The notes beneath the pieces were generated by a model that was given only the letters and a program-made list of their open reading frames with translations, ran no database searches and was not told the DNA's origin. A stretch of 64,000 nt of DNA from contig JAJUBI010000006.1 of NCBI GenBank assembly GCA_022419385.1, positions 3,596,001 through 3,660,000 of the forward strand, in the 5' to 3' direction. This DNA comes from Paraconiothyrium sp. Pb-2020 (taxonomy: Eukaryota; Ascomycota; Dothideomycetes; Pleosporales; Didymosphaeriaceae). The position numbers and the translations under genes are program-made. Every line of letters begins with the position of its first letter. Position 1 is the stretch's first letter. Of the stretch, positions 36,001 to 47,908 are shown one piece after another.

Positions 36001-36491
36001 GCATTGATGGAGAGATTCTTTTCATATTTGCTATCTTCCGTAAGAGATACGTTTGATTTATGCCAACAAAATGCAATGATTACTTCTATGGACATGATCG
36101 AGTGGCCGTACCCAAGTTAAATCACCCAAGGTCTGACCCAATGAGGGAAGAACAACGAGATCACAAGACAAAGGAATTTCACCAATATCTACTTCTTCGA
36201 CGCTATGTTACAGTCATCGTTCCCGACGATTATCATATTCTGCCCAGTCCGGCCACTTCGAAGCATTGTACGTAGTTGACTCAGGCCGAGCAGTGGCCGA
36301 GTATGGCGCGTTGCGGGGCGGGGACATTGCCCTATCATTAAAGCGGTGCTGAGGATCGCGTATTCCGATCCTACCTGATACGTTCCGGTAGTCATGATGG
36401 TCATCTTGAGAATGAGAAAATGTGCTCAAATATGGCGATCGATATTGATGGCCCGAAAAAGTACTTGAAAACGGTGATAGACGGGGGTAAT
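36001..36491. other. Intergenic, no gene recognised
   Basis: About 490 bp, short frames only. Confidence 0.6.
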
Positions 36492-38852
36492 CTAAGAGGT
36501 GGAGAAGTGCTTAGTCGGCGCTGGAGGGTGATCATCAGAGGTGTGACTACGTCGGTCGCCGGACTGGATCGCTGGTGCAGTTGTGGGACCTGAGAACGAT
36601 GAAGCTTCGCGACTGGTTCCCCATTGTGTATTGGCTGTTGAGAGAGGACGGGGTGCGATGGCATGGCGACGTTCTGGTATGGACATTGCACGTGGTCCAA
36701 GTGGTGCGCCCGGTATTCCGGGGCCCGGACTCACCCGCTTCAAAGACTCGTATCCCGTCATATCGTCCTCAGGTAGAGGTCGCTTCCTCTTAGGGATCCT
36801 ATAGCCTGCTGGCATGCTGAATAAGGTATTCGTCTTTGACACCTTGTCATCACTTCGTGCTGTTGCCTCATCCTGGGGACCCGTCTTCGTTGATCCTTCC
36901 TTCTCTAGCACCGACTGCTCCGTCGTAACTTCGACTTCCTTCTCCTTGGCAGCAACACCAATATCTTGCTCTTCGCTACCCTGACTGCTATGCTGTGCCT
37001 CCCTTGCCACCTTTCGTGCTTCGGCCTTCGCAATGCCCATCTCGAGAGCCGTGGCAATCATTCCACCAATAGCAAGGTATGGGAACGTGAGCACATGACG
37101 TAGCTTCACCACCAGATCCACTTCCAAAGTCTCTGCCTCGGGATCGATTGTTACCCTCGACCTCTTCAGCTGCTCATGCAAGCGGTCGACGCCCTCAATC
37201 CCGGAACGCTTTGGCTCCTCGTCAACACGCCTCCTTGTAAATTGCCCAGCCTCCTTCCACTCCTGCAACGCCCGCTTATCGAGGTTCTGCGGCCCATAAG
37301 ACTTTAAGGGCATCCGCAACGCCCGGATAAGCGACTGTGTATGCAGAGCGTTCAGTTCCAGTCGCGGCGTAAAGGTATCTCGCACATGTAGATACCACGA
37401 CAGACACTGCGTTAGACCCCGCGCATCAATTCCGGCGGGCAAATATACAAGATCTCTCAGCAAAGCGTCAAAGGTGGGCACGACGAACCCATGGCGCGTC
37501 GAATTGAGGAGCTTCAAAGGTTTTAGGTGGTCAGTGTACAAGTTGCGATCCGGTTTGCCTTGGAAGTTGGAGACCTTGAAGTCTGGTATATCAGTCTTGA
37601 GCGCGTCTCGGAAGAATTGATTGACGTTGGTGATGGTCAGGGGATGCTTGTCCTTGTCGCGGAAGAAGGCTTGCATGGCGATGATGGTCTCCCCAAAATA
37701 TGAGTTATTGACCAGACGCAGAGTGACACCTTTCCAGCGGATGTGGTGGGGATAGAATGCCATGATCTCTTTAGCTGACAGAGGGACACCGGGAGGGAAG
37801 ATTGCGTCCACTGGAACAGCATTCGGAAACCAGTTGAAGAAGTCTGGAAGAGGACCAAGCTCTGTACCTGGGGCCCTCAAGGTTGCTACGACGTCTTTCA
37901 TGTTGAAGTTCTGCGTCTCGTCGAACCAATGGCGCTTGAAGGGAGTGATTGACCGCAGTGGCCGATCAGTGTCGAAAGCTCGCGTATACGTAATAGTCGA
38001 CTCTGACGTTGATTCATCCGAAGGGTCGACATCAACCACCTCCGGAGCTGCACTGGGACTCTCCGGAATGACTGGTGCTTCAGCGAGGGCAACTGGTGCT
38101 TCCTCGAATGGACTCGCCTCTGGTATATCCGGCGTCGCAGCTTGAATCGGCCCATCCGTTGGCTCTTTGGCCAGTATCCGCTGCACCTCGTCCGACCCTT
38201 GACAAGAGAACTTTAAGCAAACACTCATTCGTGTTTGGACCCCCCCCTCTTCGTCTGCCGTTGCCTCCGTGCCGGTCTGGTCCCCGCTTCGCCGGAAACC
38301 CGCAACAATATCTGCTCGTGAGGTTGGACGCCGACGATTTCGTCTGGCTTGGGCAGCACTCTTGAGAATCTTTCTCGGCGTGGCTGTACTCCCCCTCGCT
38401 GCTGTATCCAATATCCCACCAACTTCTTCTTCAATTTTCACAAGCCGGACCGGCGTACCATCAGTCTCCAGCGCACCAGTATCCATTGCCCCATCGAGCC
38501 CCATCATATACACGCCCCACTGTTCCAGGTTATGCTCGTCTTCAGGTGAGGGCACTTTCTGCTGCTCTTGCTTGTCCTCGACACTCGGATACCCAACAAC
38601 TTTCTTCACCGCGGACCTCCTCTTCTTTTTCCCGAACACGCCGATCTGCGCATCCCAATCGAGCTCGTCCCAAACAGTGCTTTCTCGACCCCGGTAGCTC
38701 GGATCGTCTTCGTCGTCGTGGCGGAAGATGCCTGTAGCGTAGCGCCAGTCTCGGTGGCGCGGCAGGTAATTCGAGCTATACTGCGGTCGGGATGCACGCG
38801 CGAGAATGTCGAAGGGTTGGTGGATTTCGGTGTGTTTGTGGGTGGAGGGCAT
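36492..38852 (-). CDS. Conserved-looking protein of unknown function, probably nuclear
   Basis: Single exon of 786 residues from the first ATG (MPSTHKHTEI, AGC before the ATG); the frame is open 48 codons further upstream but only from a GTG. N-terminal third basic with GKKKRRSAVKK and RRNRRRPTSR, suggesting nuclear localisation. A compact central region (about 300-590) starts near TRAFDTDRPLRSITPFKRHW and includes LPDFFNWFPNAVPVDAIFPP; it has the Trp/Phe/Pro content of a folded domain. The C-terminus is Ser/Pro-rich and disordered with KRKRPLPEDD. No catalytic or DNA-binding motif recognised. Real coding status is supported by the length and uninterrupted frame. Confidence 0.8.
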   Translation of the reverse strand: MPSTHKHTEIHQPFDILARASRPQYSSNYLPRHRDWRYATGIFRHDDEDDPSYRGRESTVWDELDWDAQIGVFGKKKRRSAVKKVVGYPSVEDKQEQQKVPSPEDEHNLEQWGVYMMGLDGAMDTGALETDGTPVRLVKIEEEVGGILDTAARGSTATPRKILKSAAQARRNRRRPTSRADIVAGFRRSGDQTGTEATADEEGGVQTRMSVCLKFSCQGSDEVQRILAKEPTDGPIQAATPDIPEASPFEEAPVALAEAPVIPESPSAAPEVVDVDPSDESTSESTITYTRAFDTDRPLRSITPFKRHWFDETQNFNMKDVVATLRAPGTELGPLPDFFNWFPNAVPVDAIFPPGVPLSAKEIMAFYPHHIRWKGVTLRLVNNSYFGETIIAMQAFFRDKDKHPLTITNVNQFFRDALKTDIPDFKVSNFQGKPDRNLYTDHLKPLKLLNSTRHGFVVPTFDALLRDLVYLPAGIDARGLTQCLSWYLHVRDTFTPRLELNALHTQSLIRALRMPLKSYGPQNLDKRALQEWKEAGQFTRRRVDEEPKRSGIEGVDRLHEQLKRSRVTIDPEAETLEVDLVVKLRHVLTFPYLAIGGMIATALEMGIAKAEARKVAREAQHSSQGSEEQDIGVAAKEKEVEVTTEQSVLEKEGSTKTGPQDEATARSDDKVSKTNTLFSMPAGYRIPKRKRPLPEDDMTGYESLKRVSPGPGIPGAPLGPRAMSIPERRHAIAPRPLSTANTQWGTSREASSFSGPTTAPAIQSGDRRSHTSDDHPPAPTKHFSTS

Positions 38853-39698
38853 GCTTGCTATTACGCAAAATTTGTGGGCTCGAGTGAAAGGAGCTTGCTG
38901 CGATGAACGTGAAGTGAGTGAGCTATTATTTGTTGTGCTGGCTGAAGGGTTATCTTTGTGCTTGGGTGGGTGAAGGACAAAACGCGTCCGCGCCACTTAA
39001 GAGACTGACTGTGACAAAAGTTGGGTTGAGAATTCAAGTGGAAAACCTGGGGCATGTCCCCAGCTGAGCAGTCATGTACTGCTTCTTTGACTCTTTTTGC
39101 AATAGGTCTTGTCATGGTGCCCAAGACTCTTCCTTGAGAGATATAGTCTTAAGATGCATTGCCATTCTACAGCCTGTGCCGACCTGTACAAGTACCTCTA
39201 GCAAGGTCGGCAGTCTGTGATAAACATTAGAAAAAGTACCAGTCAAGGACATGGAGCTTGCTGTTTAGGAGTCACACGCACCTAGACCCAAGACGACTGA
39301 CTGGCCGGAAAACAACCAACAGTCCTGACATAGTATTTCGCGACTATCTTCATATCACAGAATCAATTTTTAGTCTCTGTCCGCTTTGAGCTGTTGTAAG
39401 CCATATGCACGACATCTTCATTCTTGCACATCGTAGTCACTGCTTGTATCCAAATATGTCGCAGATCGAAACGAATCCACCAGGATACCAAACACAAACA
39501 CAAGCATATCATCTGAATGTTCACAGTTCGATTTCAACTGCTCCAGCGACACTGTACAACAGCGGTCAGCCAAGTAATATACTACGAATGAAAGAAGCGA
39601 AGCGAAACAAAATAAAATAAAAACGCCGCCCTATGCAACCCTCGTTACCCAAAAATGCAAACATAACAATCAGAACCCCACCGCATTAGACATTACTT
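38853..39698. other. Intergenic, no gene recognised
   Basis: About 850 bp holding the promoter of the preceding minus-strand gene and the 3' flank of the Tvp38-like gene. No supported frame. Confidence 0.6.
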
Positions 39699-40775
39699 TC
39701 AAAACGCCCTCCCTGGCGGCGGTTCCGGCAGCCCCCAACTCTGCCTCACGACATACTCGCCGGGGGCCACCCTGGGCATCGACATCTGCTGCGGCATCGC
39801 ATACGCCGCCTGCGGCTCGCTGACCTCGAATCTTCTCTGCTCCGCCTCCTTATCCGCCATGCGCATCTCCTCCTCCAGCTTGGCCTGCCTCCTCTGGTTC
39901 TGCTCCTCCAAGAGTATCTTCTTCACCTTTGCCATCTTCATCCAGATCCAGATGCCCAGGATGACGGTGACGACGAAGACGGCGCCGAACATGAGGTTCT
40001 TTGCTACGTTTGACTCGTTCTTCTGGACGAGGAGCACGCCGAGGTAGACGAGGAAGACTTGCTTGGGCAGCGAGAGGAAGGTGGCGACGAAGAAGTGCCA
40101 GAACTTGACGTTGCAGGTGGCGAAGACGGCGGTGGAGAAGTGCGAGGGGATGGCGGAGAGGCGGATGACGAGGACGATGACGAAGCCGCCGTCGCGGGTG
40201 AGGCGGGCGAGGGCGCCGTAGTTGAGGTTAGTGCGCTCGAGCTTTGCGGCTTTGCGGCGGAGGGCGTAGAGGAAGGCGAACCAGGTGCCGACTGCGGGGT
40301 GTTAGTGGGGTGAATGGACGATGGGAGTGGTAACGTACTCTCGCCGAGGAAGGTACCGGCTGCGGTGATTGCGAAGCCTATCCAAAGGCCCCAGACTACA
40401 CCGCAGAGTAACGCGACGATTTCATGGCCGAACAGCGGCGGGAAGGAAATGACGAAGAGAATGGCGATGGGGATGAGCCAGCCGGCAGGCAGATCGCGCA
40501 GGTGTTCTGAAAAGGGACGGAGTTTCGCGACAACGGCATCGTGGTGGACGGTGATGTAGACGGTGAATACGAGAACTGCTATGCCAATGATGTGCCATGC
40601 TGCAACCGCTATGTCAGTACTCGTAGAGAGATGGAGCAGCCGATAGCAATGACGTACGTATGTACTTTGGCGTGAGGAACAGGCGCTTCCAGTTGACGGG
40701 TCGGTAGTCTGTCTCTTCTGGGGCCTCACCCGTGGGCTTGCCCCTGACATTGCCCAGCTCGATGTCGTTCGCCAT
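39699..40775 (-). CDS. Tvp38-like VTT-domain (SNARE-associated Golgi) membrane protein
   Basis: Three exons (40775-40658, 40599-40339, 40291-39699) give 323 residues. Start at ATG of MANDIELGNVRGK. Hydrophobic segments: WHIIGIAVLVFTVYITV, then the VTT domain with GWLIPIAILFVISFPPLFG, EIVALLCGVVWGLWIGF, GTFLGEIGTWFAFLYALRRK (created by the second join), IVLVIRLSAIPSHFSTAVFA and FLVYLGVLLV, and a last helix FGAVFVVTVILGIWIWM. It ends in a coiled, charged tail (KKILLEEQNQRRQAKLEEEM). Family members sit in the Golgi/vesicle system and the related VTT proteins include lipid scramblases; a role in membrane trafficking is inferred. Confidence 0.9.
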
Positions 40776-42765
40776 GCGCAGCTCCTGCACTCTTTCTCTC
40801 TTCTCTCTGGGCTTAGTCGAAGACACGGTAGGAACTCAAGGAAAGTTTAGTTCGGGTACGGTACGTAAAAAGAGCGACAACAAAGCAAAACGACACAAGG
40901 CGACGTGCAGCACACAGCCGCATAATGAATGAAAGCAGCTGTGAAACCCGGCGTCAGAGTTGCCGCGATGCACCGTCGCACAGCCAATCGGGGCGGGGCA
41001 TGCCCCAGGGCTGATACAGTAGCGCCCGCAGCCAAGCCTCACCAGCGCCAGTCTTTATTTAAGCCAGGTACAAGTGCGCCTGCGAGCCTCAGCGCCGTAC
41101 CTTGCACTGCCCCATTTTGCGCGTCGTCTGCTGTGTCGGGCGCTTGCCGTGGCAAAGATACAACAAACACATCCGTCGTCCCTATCTTGCGAACGCGCAA
41201 GACGCGAAGGGACTCGAGGGGCAAGGAATGGGGGCTGTCCACGCAGGGAGAAAGTCCGTGTGATGAGTAAGGGTCATCGCCTGTACCCCGGAAAGCCGTT
41301 CGCAGCACCTGCAACCGCACCTCATCACCGCGACTGCTGATTGTCGTCGTGCGAGATGGTTGTCCGACGATGACGGGCGCTCCGGGTCAGCGCAAGCGGA
41401 CAAGTTCACGACGCCACGCCTGTCTTGTCCCTCTTTGCGAATAGTCCATGGCAACATGCCATCCGTTCAGCAACTCAGCCCTGACGAGCTATCGGCCCCG
41501 AGTGCGTCACCGCGCTCGTTCGCGCACTGCCTTCGACCCATCTTCAATATCAAATACTTCGACCCCATACAAACATGCTACGAATCCAGCCATGTGAAAC
41601 CTTTCCCACATCGTGTCAGTCGATTGAAGTGGACTGGATCGATGCGCTTCCGGGCCGTTGGCGCGCACGGCTAAGGCGATCACTGGGGCGCCTGGTCGGT
41701 TAAGGCTGTGCGTCGTTGAAGCCCTATATGTGGGGCGTAGAGATAGTCTGAAAAAAGGCCAAAGGCATCGTTTTGACGTTTGACAGTTGCGCCTGCGAAG
41801 GTCGTATGGGGTAAGGTCAAGTGACTAGGCCGGGCATATAGATGAAAAGGTCCACGTCACTTGTGGGAAGACCTGAACCACAACATAGTGAGTGCGATGA
41901 GAGTACTTCCCTACTGTCTTGCGTCGCCAAGTGGTCATTTTATATCCTTCTCATTAAGCAGTGACGTGACTACTATAATTCTGTGTACCGTTGTGAGTCT
42001 ATGTTACAACGTTGCCCAGCAGCAGGTGGTCAGTAAAGATGTCCGTCTTTGGCATGTATTCGCTAGAACGAGCACTACAATGTGTCGCAGATGGGTAGCA
42101 GTATCATGGATCACTACTCTCAATGGTACGCAACACCCTTTTCGATGTACACCAATGAAATGACTGTACTACGCAGTGCGATTCTCAGACGGATAGGTGA
42201 CCCTTTCGAGGACTGCGTCTGGAAAGCTCCTTATTCATGTCCGAACCTCTGGAGCAATACCAGCCTAATAGACGCAGATAGACTACACTTGGGATCAAAC
42301 ATACACAATATAACGGGCAAGATGTCCAAGCTATGATGCGGTGTGAGCATTCTTCTACGCCGTAATCCCATAGGTCATCGGCTACACTCGGTCTTCAACC
42401 TCAGTGTATACACGATGCACATAGCCCCTCTGCTGCAGAGCCTCATTTATAAGCCCTCACGGCACCTACGAACATGGAGTTCAACCAGTCGACGTCACCC
42501 CGGCGTTTGTACGCCAACCGTAACGTGCGTCCCACGCAAACAGCACCGTTTGCTCCCGACCGACCTCTCATTCACCTGGGCAACACGAAGCTTCGACCAC
42601 GCGCAAAAACTTTCTCCCCGCCCCGCCGGCACAGCTCATAAAAACACAAACACTCTTTGCCCCGACCCTTACCCACTCTCTTGACCTCGATCTCGACACC
42701 GTCTCTTCGAACCGTCAATCCCCCCAGCTCTTTCTTGACTCCACATCAATCACTCCCTCACAACA
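40776..42765. other. Intergenic, promoter of Tvp38-like and GPI-type genes
   Basis: About 2 kb between divergent genes, pyrimidine-rich just before 42766 as expected of a 5' UTR. Frames up to about 110 codons overlap on both strands without motifs. Confidence 0.55.
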
Positions 42766-43347
42766 ATGGGTATCGGTCTCTCTGTCGTCGGCGTCACGGC
42801 CCTTGCGGCCCTCGCCTCAGCTCAAGGTACGTTCAAGCCATTTCCCCGCCGTCAATCCCACCACCCTGCGTCACGCTCATACTAAAAAGATTATACAGCC
42901 CCCGCCAACTGCGCCGCCGGCGTGCAAATCTGCGGCTCTACCTGCTGTGCTGGCCCAGCCACGGCTTTCGCTTGCGAGAACGGCGCCTGCATTCCCATCA
43001 ACTCCGCGCCAGTGCCAGCTCCCTCAGCCACCACTGCCGTGACGAGCGTGACGCTGACGCTGGTGGCTACGTCTCCCGCCGGCGTGCCCACCGAGACGCC
43101 CAACACCACCCTCTCCGTGCCCGTCATTACCGGCTCCGTGACCACCATCGTCTCGTCCGTCAATGTGACGTCCTGGTCGACTACCGCGTTCCCGACTGGC
43201 AACTCCACCACCGAGACGGGCCCGAGCCACACCCACACTACGACCGAGACGACCGACACGTCGAAGCCTACCGGCGCGGCTGGTATGCTGCTCCCCGGCA
43301 CTGGTCTTCTCGGTGCGGCTGTTGCCGCTGCCCTTGGTGTCTTGTAA
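42766..43347 (+). CDS. GPI-anchored type Cys- and Thr-rich surface protein
   Basis: Two exons (42766-42826, 42899-43347) give 169 residues. Signal peptide MGIGLSVVGVTALAALASAQ, then a short cysteine module (CAAGVQICGSTCCAGPA, then CENGACIP), a long Ser/Thr/Val stalk with likely glycosylation sites (GNSTTETG), and a C-terminal hydrophobic tail after small residues (GAAGMLLPGTGLLGAAVAAA), as in GPI-anchor signals. Expected at the plasma membrane or wall; function unknown. Convergent with the CFEM gene 420 bp away. Confidence 0.82.
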
Positions 43348-43768
43348 GCGGCATCTGCTGTAAGTATCTCTCCATGCTGTATAGATTGCAAATCTGACGG
43401 GGATAGTGATCGGGGATGTTGAACACAGGTCTCTTGTCCGGGATGTACCTACGGTATCGGTCATGCTTAAAAGGCTGTTGTGGCACAGCGCGGATGTAAT
43501 GGAAGGGGCTAATGAGAGTGAACGCGAATGCTTGAGTAGCGTTCTGGCACTGGAACAGCTGTAAAACGGGTATTGATGGATTGGACATACCGACATCGTA
43601 CACCTCATATGAAAGAACCATTCCAAATTCCTGCTCTTTTGATATCGTGATACTGTTACAGTGCCTTGCGAAACGTCAAATGCCCTAAATGGTGACCTAG
43701 TACTATTCTGCCCTTGTTGAACATCCCTGGTGGTTCCTCCACCATTATCCTGATATTATCGTGATAAG
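43348..43768. other. Intergenic, 3' flanks of two convergent surface-protein genes
   Basis: About 420 bp, nothing recognised. Confidence 0.6.
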
Positions 43769-44485
43769 TTAACGAATAAACCGCGTTGCTTCTTTCGCTT
43801 CCAGCTCCATCCATTGCACTCCATCTACCTCATGGTGCACATGTTGCACCATTGCTTTCTGCCCATAAGCAGGAGGCAGCGTGTAGTCTTGCTCCATCGT
43901 CCTCATCGTAGGAGCGGGAGCATCGTCCGAGGTCCGTAAGCGCTTTCGTCGCCAGAAGAAGAACCCTCCAGCCGCAAGTGCCACTGCGCCGAGTGCAGCA
44001 CCAACACCAACACCAGCCGTAGCTGCCGTTGACAGGCCTGAAGATGCAGATGCCGACGACGATGAAGGGGACGATGCCGGTTGGGTGTTTGTTGATACGG
44101 CTGTCGAAAGTGTAGTAGCTCCCGTTTTCGATGCCCCAGATATTTTCGCGGTCGAAGTGGCATTGACCTGGTCACACAGCTCTTGTGCGAAATTGAGCGT
44201 GGTAGCTTGATCTTCCGCATTGCACGAGCCTTGCATGCAACTGAAGATCGTGGGCACTTGGTTGTTGCACATGCATGCCATATCAAGCAGGGCACAATCG
44301 CCATGATTGTTGCTTATGCATGTTTGCTATCTGACTATCAGCGGAGGCTTCGATGGCAGCTACTGGGGAGAAAAGAGGCCTACCGCACACTGAGGGAAAC
44401 CTGACAGGTCGGTAGGAGTATCTGATCCAGCGATAATTCCTACAAGGAGTGGCAGCACGAATGCGATGAGTGGAAAGATGGACAT
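43769..44485 (-). CDS. CFEM-domain membrane protein
   Basis: Two exons (44485-44384, 44326-43769) give 219 residues. Leader MSIFPLIAFVLPLLVGIIAG. The join makes GFPQCAQTCISNNHGDC, continuing ALLDMACMCNNQ and FSCMQGSCNAED, the eight-Cys CFEM pattern with the conserved Asp before MACMC. A Ser/Thr-rich stretch (about 85-120) leads to one transmembrane helix (AAALGAVALAAGGFFFW type, about 125-150) followed by RRKR and a short cytosolic tail. CFEM proteins bind haem or act at the surface in adhesion and signalling. The single TM helix with cytosolic tail suggests a receptor-like layout rather than a GPI form. Confidence 0.88.
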
Positions 44486-46360
44486 CGCGTCATGAGCGAT
44501 ATGTTCGGAGGAGATCAAAGGAGAGTAAGAGCCCAATAATCAAGGCAAGAGCATCCAAGGAGTCAGGCTGAGTTATTGATTTTCGACCAGAACGGGCGGC
44601 TTCTCGCGACATGTTGCTCATCAAACATGGACACAGATTAGTGCAAAGGATTCGCGCGAAGAGTTCGTATTGGTCACTGCGAAGCTCCTTGTCAACCCCT
44701 GCAGAATCGCTAACAACGTGGAGTGGTTGGGGCCGAATTGGGCCAATGTGATCAACCGGCATACGCCTCAAACCGAAAGGAAACTCTTCCAGTCGAGTCA
44801 GGGCCCAATAAGGATGAGGTCGTTCTCTACCCGGGGAGCTTGGTCTCACTTTGGGTCCGTGTAGGACTCTGACCAGCGTTCTCGCGCGGAGCAAAGGAGC
44901 GGCGGCTGGACGAGAAGGCTGAAAAAGAAAGAGCGGCCATGAAACAAGGGCGAAGGCTGCGCACAGCGGTCCAAGAAGCCGGAAGTCTGCCGACGAGCCG
45001 TTCATAAGTCAATATTCTCTTGAGGGTTCCAGGGATTGAACAGTGATTCACGGTGAATCGTATTGCCCAAAGAACGGTCTACCGCGTTCTGTTACTTGGT
45101 AAAAAGAGGGCCAGATTGCGGACTTTCAACACAAGAGCTGTGTCGAGGCTACCAGTGCAGGCTCGCATGGCAGAATCGTTGTCCCAACTGCTTGTCCTCG
45201 AAACACAGAACGTATGTTGTATAGGTGCGCCTTACATGCGTGTGGAGGCACATCGACGGAATATTAGAGTTGATTCCGGCCGAGAGCTGGGGGGAGTGTT
45301 GTCGTGAGAATTGTCCAATGATACTCATCAGCACAGACCGATACAGTGCGTTGCCCTCTTGAACGTAATTTTATATGCAAAGCGAGCGATGTGATATATG
45401 GCATTGACGGTATAGAAGTGTGCTGTCAGCCATGCCCTCATGAGGCACGGGTATGTTAAGACGGCAAAATAAGCCGTTGCACAACGACAGGCGGGTAGGT
45501 TTTTCGAAGTAGATCCGTGATTCCAAGCGATAAAAGCATCGTTTAACAGTCCAACAGCTACGCCACATTGAGACTGCCAAACTACCGGGCTCGAGAGATA
45601 CCATCCGTTTCGCTTTCGGATAGGTCCTGCAAGACTGACAACATGTCTGTCACTGTGTTTGCACGTTGTAAAGCCTGTGCTGATTGCAATCAGGTTCGGC
45701 AACTATGGTAGAGGACCAGTGTCGAGATGTAAGCCGCACGTCGGATGGGTGGACGTTTTGCTGTGAGTCAATACCGAGACAAGGTCGGAATTCCGTACCC
45801 GAGTGAACGATTATCGGTTGATAAAGGAAGGAGAAGGTCACTGTTTAGTGTAGTGCGCCGAGTGCAACGCGGAGTTTGATCGCCTGCTGAAACATGTCAA
45901 CGAAGCCATGGTATAAAACCTGCCCAATCAGTTGCGCAGCATGGAGCTTTTCGACCATACCTACCACAAGCCTGCGCACCTATTCCATCCTCTCTGATAG
46001 AATTCGCGTATCGTCGAAAAGTGACCGACCGCTGATGGTAGAAGGATCGAAACTTGTTGCGATGCGTTGCGTCACAGTGCATTGTAAGAGTGATGGTGGA
46101 TCTGACCATGGAGAACCACGACGGGCGGCCACCTGAGGAGGCCTGCCTAGTGCGTAGCTTCTTTACTTGAGTGGCACTTGCCTGCTCAATAACTATGGCA
46201 CCTGCCGTTTGGTAACATCAATTTGTTCCGTAGGCTGAGTGCATACAAAGTGGTACTCCTAGGGATGGGAGCCCGCCCATGTATTTGTAGACTATTCGCC
46301 CTTTAAGCGACACAGTCATATGGCAATATGATGGTCTGCACAGTATTGTTTTATACAGAA
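44486..46360. other. Intergenic, no supported gene
   Basis: About 1.9 kb; frames up to 171 codons (44490-45005 minus) lack motifs and overlap the CFEM promoter. Nothing recognised. Confidence 0.5.
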
Positions 46361-47908
46361 CTAAGTTACCACGCTCTGTCCATGATTCAGTGCCAGGAAA
46401 CATGTTCGCTGCCCGTGCTTGTCCTGTGAGTCTTCCTGCGTTCGAAGAAACTTCACACTTTGTTGGTTGCAAGCCCATTCCAGCTGACCAAGCGTCTTTA
46501 GTACTTCCGTTTGGTCCGTGACAAATGTGCCCCAATGTATCCCAATGGCAATGGGTCGTTCTGACTTGAGATCACTGGTCGCATCATCTGTCATCTCCCG
46601 CAACACACGGACTGCGTCCCAGGGAGGCATATGAATTGCACCTGTGATACCAGCACTATGTCGCGGAAACGGATCTAGAGATGCGGGAAGGTAGTTGGAG
46701 AAGAAGCCCTTGAAGTAAGCCCATGTTGCGCCGAGTGCTAGAGGTAGGTATACAAGATGGGGCGGTCCGAGGCGCGTCGCAATTTCCACGAAAGCAGGAC
46801 ATGCGGGATATGCGGTAGTCTGTACATTTGCTCCTTTGCTGCGTACGCGCCGGGATTCTGGTCGCTTTGTCGCCGCAGGTGATTCCGGGCCTGTCTTGAT
46901 TGGGGTAGGTGGTGGCTGGGGAGGCCACGCTGGGTCACCATGGAATTGATAGCCTGAATCTCCCGCGAAGAATATTCTGTACGGGTTGCCGTGGGTTGCT
47001 ATATGTTCCAGGTGCCATGACGACCACAATGTCAAGTTTGCATCTGCGCCATCTCTACCACTACTGTGCTGTGCAGGTGTACAAATAATTCGGAGTCGAG
47101 CATCATCTGCTCCTGATGCCGTAATTGTCGAAGACTCCCACCAGTCAAGCTCTTCCACTCGGTCTGCTGGGATGCCGCATTCCGTGAACCATATCTTGTT
47201 CTTTAATGGCACAATGAAACGTATAGTTGATCTGTGTAGCTTCCAAAGACCTAAAATCGTTTCGTAATCCAGATGGTCATAGTGGTTGTGGCTGATGAGA
47301 ACTATGTGAATGGGAGGTAGGTCTTCGAGCTTACATGGAGGGAGATATGATCGAATTGGTCCAACAGATTGAGAGGGCGAGCATCTCATGGAGAATATAG
47401 GATCGAACAAGACTCGGATCGGTGCTCCGTCGGCTTCCAGTGATGGCAATTGAAGGAGCATGGAAGCATGTCCTAGCCATGTTGATTTGGATCTATGCTC
47501 ATTACCATCGAACGAAAAGTCGGGCTTTTCGATACCCAGCAATTGAGCGGCTTGCTTGTCTCGATCCGCCTTGGTCGACCCCTGCGTGGGCGCTCCTGGA
47601 ACATGAGAGGCAGCAAGCTCTATGCTTCTATCCTCATCAACACCGAAAGCCAGCGAATTCCAGAGCTCCTGACGTGAGGGCTTATGGAAACTTGGCCATG
47701 GATTTTTAAAGCTCTCGATACTATCATTACCGGTTTGCGATTTATCTCGGCTCCTACTGCGGCTGCCGACGATCTTCTGTTTGTTCGATGTGGAGGTCCA
47801 TGGCGCTGTTATATTTGTCCATGATGAAGGTTTGGCGACAATGTGATGCTCTGGAGTATTTTCGTAGTCGTTTCTGGTAACAGTGACGTTGAGCGGTGAA
47901 GGCGCCAT
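46361..47908 (-). CDS. NAPE-PLD-like metallo-beta-lactamase-fold phospholipase
   Basis: Single exon of 515 residues. Fold motifs: STWLGHASMLLQL, FDPIFSMRCSPSQSVGP, then the zinc motif HNHYDHLD (HxHxDH), QHSSGRDG, FFAGDSGY, and a last His in IGIHWGTF. These match N-acyl-phosphatidylethanolamine phospholipase D and yeast Fmp30, which releases N-acylethanolamines and is mitochondrial in yeast. The first ~75 residues are Ser/Thr-rich and divergent, possibly a targeting region. A ~35-residue insert (GPESPAATKRPESRRVRSKG) sits between the GDSGY motif and the next conserved block. No intron. Confidence 0.88.
   Translation of the reverse strand: MAPSPLNVTVTRNDYENTPEHHIVAKPSSWTNITAPWTSTSNKQKIVGSRSRSRDKSQTGNDSIESFKNPWPSFHKPSRQELWNSLAFGVDEDRSIELAASHVPGAPTQGSTKADRDKQAAQLLGIEKPDFSFDGNEHRSKSTWLGHASMLLQLPSLEADGAPIRVLFDPIFSMRCSPSQSVGPIRSYLPPCKLEDLPPIHIVLISHNHYDHLDYETILGLWKLHRSTIRFIVPLKNKIWFTECGIPADRVEELDWWESSTITASGADDARLRIICTPAQHSSGRDGADANLTLWSSWHLEHIATHGNPYRIFFAGDSGYQFHGDPAWPPQPPPTPIKTGPESPAATKRPESRRVRSKGANVQTTAYPACPAFVEIATRLGPPHLVYLPLALGATWAYFKGFFSNYLPASLDPFPRHSAGITGAIHMPPWDAVRVLREMTDDATSDLKSERPIAIGIHWGTFVTDQTEVLKTLGQLEWACNQQSVKFLRTQEDSQDKHGQRTCFLALNHGQSVVT

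Noticed and set aside
38853..38996. Upstream extension of the unknown 786-residue protein
   Set aside because: The open frame upstream begins at GTG, not ATG; the first ATG at 38852 has a good context.
44490..45005. 171-codon minus frame
   Set aside because: Overlaps the CFEM promoter region, Arg/Ser/Pro-rich shadow-like composition, no motif.
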